Source: Thermomicrobiales bacterium
Lineage (GTDB): Bacteria; Chloroflexota; Chloroflexia; Thermomicrobiales; UBA6265
Direction: 5' to 3'
NCBI GenBank assembly: GCA_023957115.1
Contig: JAMLHN010000038.1
Span: 1-35,429, forward strand
DNA length: 35,429 nt
Part shown: in pieces, positions 31,353 through 35,429 of the stretch
How the letters are laid out: every line of letters begins with the position of its first letter
Numbering within the stretch: position 1 is the stretch's first letter
Translations under genes and position numbers: made by a program
Notes under the pieces: model-generated
Database searches by the model: none
Told to the model about the DNA's origin: nothing
What the model saw: the letters and a program-made list of their open reading frames with translations, nothing else

Positions 31353-32261
31353 CTACCGGCCGCGGAGGCGGGGGTCGATGATGCCCTGGAGCTCGTCGCC
31401 GAGGAGGTTGATAGCGAGAATGATGCCGGCCAGGGTGAGGGCGGGGAAGAGCATGGTCCAGGGAGCGAGTTCCATATACGTTTTACCGTCGCGCAGGAGG
31501 GAGCCGAGAGAGGGTTGCGGGGGCTGGACGCCGAGACCGAGGAAGCTGAGGGCGCCTTCGGCGATGAGCGCGACGGAAAGGGAAAAGGTGGTTTGCACCA
31601 AGAGCGGGCCGGTCAGGTTTGGCAGGATATGGCGAAAGATGAGGCGGCGGGTGCTGGCGCCGCTCACTCGGGCGGCGATGACATACTCGGCGCTTTTCAA
31701 TCCCAGGGTCGGCCCGCGCGCGACGCGCACGAAGATGGGCAGGGTCACCACCAGGATCGTGACGACCAGGGACTGAATACCAGGTTCCAGCACCATGACG
31801 ATCAGGAGGCCAAGCAGCATGGTCGGGAAGGCAAAGAGGATATCGGCCAGACGGCCGATGATCTCATCGACGATGCCGCCGGCGTATCCCGAGACCAGTC
31901 CGATGGCCGCGCCGATAACAGCGGCCAGGCCAGCCGCCAGGAGCGCGATCAGCAGCGAGACGCGCATGCCGATTGCCAGCCGAGCCATCACGCTGCGGCC
32001 AAGATAGTCGGTTCCCATGGGGAATTCGCGCGATGGACCGGCAAAGACCGAAAGCGGGTTGATCTTCTCCGGGTTGCCAGTTCCGACGAACGGACCGATC
32101 AGGGCAAATGCGATTGCGAACAGGATCACGAAGAGGCAGAACGCCCCGAGCGGGCTCTTCCGGACAAACGCGGAGAAGCCGCGGGGACGGGGGCGCAGTC
32201 CATCCCCCGTCGATGAGGTGGCCGTCGTTGCGGCTGGGGACGCAAGGGCAGAATCGGTCAT
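31353..32261 (-). CDS. Peptide/nickel-type ABC importer, DppC-like permease
   Basis: A 302-residue permease. The N-terminal low-complexity region (Ser/Thr/Ala, then Arg/Pro) precedes a first helix at about 37-58. The OppC-type segment PMGTDYLGRSVMARLAIGMRVSL follows. The EAA-like loop reads AARVSGASTRRLIFRHILPN. The C-terminus GDELQGIIDPRLRGR is typical. It overlaps the DppB-like gene by 4 bases (ATGA) and forms the channel with it. No ATPase (DppD/F) gene follows; the next gene on this strand is the BrnT-like toxin. So ATP-binding subunits must be shared or lie elsewhere. Confidence 0.93.
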   Translation of the reverse strand: MTDSALASPAATTATSSTGDGLRPRPRGFSAFVRKSPLGAFCLFVILFAIAFALIGPFVGTGNPEKINPLSVFAGPSREFPMGTDYLGRSVMARLAIGMRVSLLIALLAAGLAAVIGAAIGLVSGYAGGIVDEIIGRLADILFAFPTMLLGLLIVMVLEPGIQSLVVTILVVTLPIFVRVARGPTLGLKSAEYVIAARVSGASTRRLIFRHILPNLTGPLLVQTTFSLSVALIAEGALSFLGLGVQPPQPSLGSLLRDGKTYMELAPWTMLFPALTLAGIILAINLLGDELQGIIDPRLRGR

Positions 32262-33208
32262 TGGTAGCGAATCCGGGGATCGACCCAGGCGTAGAGCAGG
32301 TCGACGATGAAACTACTCATGACGAACATCGCGGCCCCGAGGACCACGGTTGCCTGCGCAATTGGATAGTCCCGTTGCAAGATCCCCTGCAAGGCATACC
32401 GGCCCAAGCCGGGCAGGGCAAAGATCTCTTCGACGATGACGGCGCCACTGAGCAGAAAGCCAACGTTGATTCCGACGATTGTGATAACGGGGATCAATGC
32501 ACCGCGGATGACATGCCGCCGGGTGACATCCCGCGGACTCAATCCCTTTGCTCGCGCGGTGACGATATATGGCTCGTTGAGCACTTCCGCCACGCTGGCT
32601 CTGGTCACCCGCATGACAACCGCGGTGGTGATCAGCCCAAGTGAGAGAACCGGCAGCACCATTGCTTTCAGGTTGCCGGCAACGCTCTCGCTGAGTGAGA
32701 CATAGCCGGAGACCGGCAATGGGATACCGCGGGTCGACACGAAATAGATCAGCAGGGTGCCGAGCACGAAATCGGGGATCGAAAGGAAGAGGAGGCCAAG
32801 ACCGCGTACCCCGGCATCGGTAGGCGTTCCCCGTTTGACCGCGGCGATGATGCCAAGCGGGACGCCGACCCCGACCGAGATCAGGGTCGAAAGCAATGCC
32901 AGCTCGATCGTGACCCCGGCGCGCCGCATCAACTCATGTGAGATAGAGGAATGGGTACCGAGCGATTCGCCGAAGTCGCCGCGCAGGGCGTTTTTCAACC
33001 AGACGCCATATTGGACGATGAGCGGATCGTTGAGCCCATACCGCTCGTTGAGCTGGTCGACCAGCTCTGGCTGCTGCGCGCCTTGCGGCCCGAGCATGGC
33101 CGTCGCGAACCCACCCGGAACCATGCGCATCGCCACGAAGACAATGAGCGAGATGCCCAGGAGCACGACGACTGCCAAGACGAGCCGAGTGACGATGAAT
33201 CGAAGCAT
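32258..33208 (-). CDS. Peptide/nickel-type ABC importer, DppB-like permease
   Basis: A 316-residue permease. It starts with the OppB-type helix (LRFIVTRLVLAVVVLLGISLIVFVAMRMVPG), then has LRGDFGESLG, a core of five helices, the EAA-like loop TARAKGLSPRDVTRRHVIRGALIPV, and the family end VDLLYAWVDPRIRYQ. It is encoded 74 bases downstream of the binding-protein gene, from which a stable hairpin separates it, and it overlaps the DppC-like gene. Confidence 0.94.
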   Translation of the reverse strand: MLRFIVTRLVLAVVVLLGISLIVFVAMRMVPGGFATAMLGPQGAQQPELVDQLNERYGLNDPLIVQYGVWLKNALRGDFGESLGTHSSISHELMRRAGVTIELALLSTLISVGVGVPLGIIAAVKRGTPTDAGVRGLGLLFLSIPDFVLGTLLIYFVSTRGIPLPVSGYVSLSESVAGNLKAMVLPVLSLGLITTAVVMRVTRASVAEVLNEPYIVTARAKGLSPRDVTRRHVIRGALIPVITIVGINVGFLLSGAVIVEEIFALPGLGRYALQGILQRDYPIAQATVVLGAAMFVMSSFIVDLLYAWVDPRIRYQ

Positions 33209-33238
33209 CGAGCGTCGCTACCGATCGAGTCGAGGGCC

Positions 33239-33261
33239 GGCCGCTGGACACTCCAGCGGCC
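33239..33261 (-). terminator. Hairpin between binding-protein and DppB-like genes
   Basis: A perfect 10-bp stem GGCCGCTGGA / TCCAGCGGCC with a CAC loop lies 21 bases past the binding-protein stop. It resembles in position the hairpin in the sugar operon (23586-23619) and would set a higher level for the binding protein. Confidence 0.6.
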
Positions 33262-33282
33262 AGAACCGCTCTGGTAACCCTA

Positions 33283-34974
33283 CTACCCCGCGACCGAAAT
33301 GTTCTCGATCACATGCCAGTACGGCAGCCCGAAGCCTTCGGCCGATGCCAACGTGACGCCCTCGAGCAGGTCGTTGCGCCAGGCAACGAAGTTGTTGCGG
33401 GACGCGAGGAACTGGAAGTACGCCTCTTCTCCCATGAGGTGCTCGATCTGCGTAAAGCCTGCCTTGCGTTCTTCGAGGTCGGTTAGCCCAGACACCTGTT
33501 CCAGCAGCGGATCGATCTGGGTCGTTTCGGTCGCACCGACCGAAGGACCGGTGGCGGTGCTCGTGAAGTTCAGCAAGAAGAGATAGGGATCGCTGAAACC
33601 CGCATACCAGGTAATGGTCATCATGGCGGTGAAATCGACCGCATATTCCTGCACGAAGGTGGCGAGATCCTTTTGCTCGATCTCGATTTCGATGCCGATC
33701 TCGGAGAGCTGCTCCTTCATCAGCTCCGCCATCGGCACGGTCACCTGCAACAACGGCAGAATGAGGAGCCGGATCTTGAGCGGCGTTTCGACGCCGGCCT
33801 CGGCCAGGAGGGCTTTGGCGCCTTCCGGATCGTAGGCATAGTTCGGGATATCGGCTACTGGAGACGCGAGCTGGGTGAATCCGGCGGGAACCGGACCAGT
33901 CAAGTTGGCCATACCCGACATGGCGAGGCTGACGATCTGGTCGCGATCGATGCCTTTCGAGATCGCCTGGCGTACCCGCGGGTCGGCCAGCTCGGGGTGA
34001 GCCGAGTTGACGAACATCAGGTAGGTGTTGGTGGTCAGCTGCTGCTCGATGGTGATCGTGTCGTCACCCTGGGCCAGATTGAGCATGAGGGGGTTTTCGA
34101 ACGCGGTGATGTGGATGTCGCCGGAGCGGAGCGCAGCAACGCGGGCCGAATCGTCCGGCATGATCTGCCAGACGAGCGAATCGACCATTGGCTTGCCATC
34201 CTGCCAGTAGCCTTCGTGGCGACCGAAATCCCAGCGCTGGTCTTCGGCGTGATCGACAATCCTGAACGGTCCGGTGCCCATCAAATCGGTGTTCAGATCG
34301 ACCTCGCCCGATTCGATCTCGACCGACGGCACGATCGACATGACCGTCGGTGAGAGCGCCTGCAGGAACGCGCCATAGGGTTCGGTCAGGGTGGCGGTGA
34401 CTTCGTACGGTCCGATGACCTCGAACGAAACGCCGACCCCCGGAACGGCAGCAACCGGGGTTCCCATGGCAACCGCGGTGGCATCGGCGGCAAGCTGCTC
34501 TTCGGTGGGGGCGGCCGGCGGTCCGAGGCGGGGACGCCACCAGGCACCGGTGGCGGGATCGAGGACCCGGTTCATGGTGTAGAGCACATCGTCAGCGGTC
34601 AGCTCGCGGCCGTTGTGGAAGGTGACGCCCTCGCGGATCTTGAAGGTGTAGGTGAGGTTGTCGTCCGACACCGTCCAACTCTCGGCCAGACCGGGGATCG
34701 GGTTGAATTCACCATCGAGGAAGACGAGCGGTTCGTAGACCAGCGCGTGGATTTCCCAGGCGGTTTGATCGGTGGCGGTGTTGACATCGAACGAGCTGAG
34801 CTCATACAGCTTGCCAACGATCAACTGGCCGCCGCTCGCCTGCATGGCAAGAGCGGCTTCCGGAGCGAGGTAGAGCTGGCGCGCCGCAACCGTGGCCGCG
34901 ACGGCGCCCGTCGCGCCTTTGAGCAGAGAACGCCGCGAAACATCCCGGCGCAGGCGATCGTCCAGACCCGTCAT
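33283..34974 (-). CDS. ABC importer substrate-binding protein, family 5 (peptide/nickel type)
   Basis: A 563-residue extracytoplasmic binding protein. The twin-arginine leader is SRRSLLKGATGAVAATVA, with no lipobox. The mature part has the family's YEPLVFLDGEFNPIPGLAESW, YTFKIREGVTFHNGRELTADDVLYT, MGTGPFRIVDH and DPRVRQAISKGIDRDQI segments. An unusual insert around residues 140-180 is rich in Ala, Thr and Pro (ATAVAMGTPVAAVPG), a linker style seen in other exported proteins here. GAGGAG lies about 9 nt before the ATG, and a sigma70-type promoter lies about 145 bases upstream. The ligand (peptide, opine, glycoside or metal chelate) is unknown. Confidence 0.94.
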   Translation of the reverse strand: MTGLDDRLRRDVSRRSLLKGATGAVAATVAARQLYLAPEAALAMQASGGQLIVGKLYELSSFDVNTATDQTAWEIHALVYEPLVFLDGEFNPIPGLAESWTVSDDNLTYTFKIREGVTFHNGRELTADDVLYTMNRVLDPATGAWWRPRLGPPAAPTEEQLAADATAVAMGTPVAAVPGVGVSFEVIGPYEVTATLTEPYGAFLQALSPTVMSIVPSVEIESGEVDLNTDLMGTGPFRIVDHAEDQRWDFGRHEGYWQDGKPMVDSLVWQIMPDDSARVAALRSGDIHITAFENPLMLNLAQGDDTITIEQQLTTNTYLMFVNSAHPELADPRVRQAISKGIDRDQIVSLAMSGMANLTGPVPAGFTQLASPVADIPNYAYDPEGAKALLAEAGVETPLKIRLLILPLLQVTVPMAELMKEQLSEIGIEIEIEQKDLATFVQEYAVDFTAMMTITWYAGFSDPYLFLLNFTSTATGPSVGATETTQIDPLLEQVSGLTDLEERKAGFTQIEHLMGEEAYFQFLASRNNFVAWRNDLLEGVTLASAEGFGLPYWHVIENISVAG

Positions 34975-35124
34975 GGAACTACTCCTCGGTACTGATCGAG
35001 CGACCGGCGTCCGGCCGCGAATCGAATCGGTCGGTTCTCACTGGTGCGAGATTCACAGGTGCGGCACCTATCATTGCTTGTGCCGGATTTTCGTAGTATT
35101 CCTATAAACCTACAAACTTCTCGT

Positions 35125-35153
35125 AGATTACCGAGCAGTCAATGCTGTGTCAA
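35125..35153 (-). promoter_or_regulatory. Sigma70-type promoter of the peptide-type importer operon
   Basis: On the minus strand TTGACA (35153-35148) and TAATCT (35130-35125) are separated by 17 bases. Transcription would start near 35118, giving a leader of about 144 nt. The leader contains a CGGCAC/GTGCCG stem (about 35064-35088). Confidence 0.7.
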
Positions 35154-35195
35154 TGTGACATTTGCCCAATGCATGGTGCGATGGGGGATGGGGGA

Positions 35196-35429
35196 AGGGC
35201 CCTCATCCATCCCCCCATCCCCCTTCCTTCTCCCAATGCTGGGAGAAGGAAGGGGAGCTTTGCCGGTGCGGCGGCTTCGCAAATGAACGGGGCTGGTGGT
35301 CGAGCAATCGCCTCACCCCCGGCCCCTCTCCCTCTGGGGCTCACGTGCGGACAGTTTGTGAGCGTACGCTCGGGAGCGATCGCTTTGCGCAGCATTTCGA
35401 CCCTCACTCCACCCCCAACCCCCTCCGCT
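35196..35429. repeat. Palindromic intergenic repeat cluster (copy 2, cut by window end)
   Basis: CCCCTTCCTTCTCCCA (35220-35235) and its exact complement (35240-35255) with the ATGC loop repeat the core at 8041-8078. The flank CCTCATCCATCCCCC is also shared. The second unit (ATCGCCTCACCCCCGGCCCCTCT, near 35308) matches 7908-7950 in part. No gene is recognisable from 35161 to the end. Confidence 0.85.

Overview
The window is high-GC bacterial DNA, most likely from a Chloroflexota member close to Thermomicrobia. This is inferred from several features together: exported proteins with twin-arginine leaders and threonine/alanine/proline-rich 'GTPVAA'-type linkers, many ABC importers without their own ATPase, an ECF41-type sigma factor with a carboxymuconolactone decarboxylase partner, and palindromic intergenic repeats. 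No rRNA or tRNA gene was seen, so the placement is tentative.

Layout. 1-1031: end of a NarL/LiaS-type sensor kinase and its LuxR/NarL response regulator, overlapping by 4 bases. 1032-1560: a gene-free stretch of heptamer repeats, inverted repeats and a strong intrinsic terminator. 1561-5324 (minus): a two-gene, overlapping operon of a Vps62-domain membrane protein and an SLC13-type permease with RCK_C-like cytosolic domains. 5565-9042 (plus): a YdeP/FdhF-type molybdopterin oxidoreductase and FdhD, the sulfurtransferase that matures such enzymes, separated by a palindromic repeat that recurs at 35.2 kb. 9059-12005: an AraC regulator divergent from a secreted beta-propeller protein whose frame is broken once. 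12097-14090: an ECF41 sigma factor divergent from a carboxymuconolactone decarboxylase and a DUF4440 protein. 14095-15819: a decayed secreted-protein gene next to a complete but inactivated ISAs1-family element with 15-bp inverted ends and a perfect 10-bp target duplication. 16217-17943: an ABC-2 exporter (ATPase plus permease).

17941-27789 is the most interesting part. It is a self-contained carbohydrate-use cluster: AraC regulator, xylose-isomerase-like TIM-barrel enzyme, PmoA/DUF6807 protein, Gfo/Idh/MocA dehydrogenase, sugar-binding protein, two MalF/MalG-type permeases and a divergent TIM-barrel glycoside hydrolase. It is bounded on the left by the 3' end of the ABC-2 permease gene and on the right by a second, 53/60-identical copy of that same 3' end. 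This suggests a cassette that entered at the 3' end of the exporter gene, or recombination between two paralogous exporters. The enzyme set resembles oxidation/elimination pathways for unusual glycosides.

27876-29660: a TetR regulator divergent from a Tat-exported protein with two cupredoxin-like domains. 29757-31341: an area of small and broken genes, with a HicB-like antitoxin remnant, a bacterial PH-domain protein, and a BrnT/BrnA-like toxin-antitoxin pair in which the toxin is frameshifted and the antitoxin intact. 31353-34974 (minus): a peptide/nickel-type ABC importer (binding protein, DppB-like and DppC-like permeases, no ATPase) with a clear sigma70-type promoter. The window ends in a second copy of the palindromic repeat cluster.
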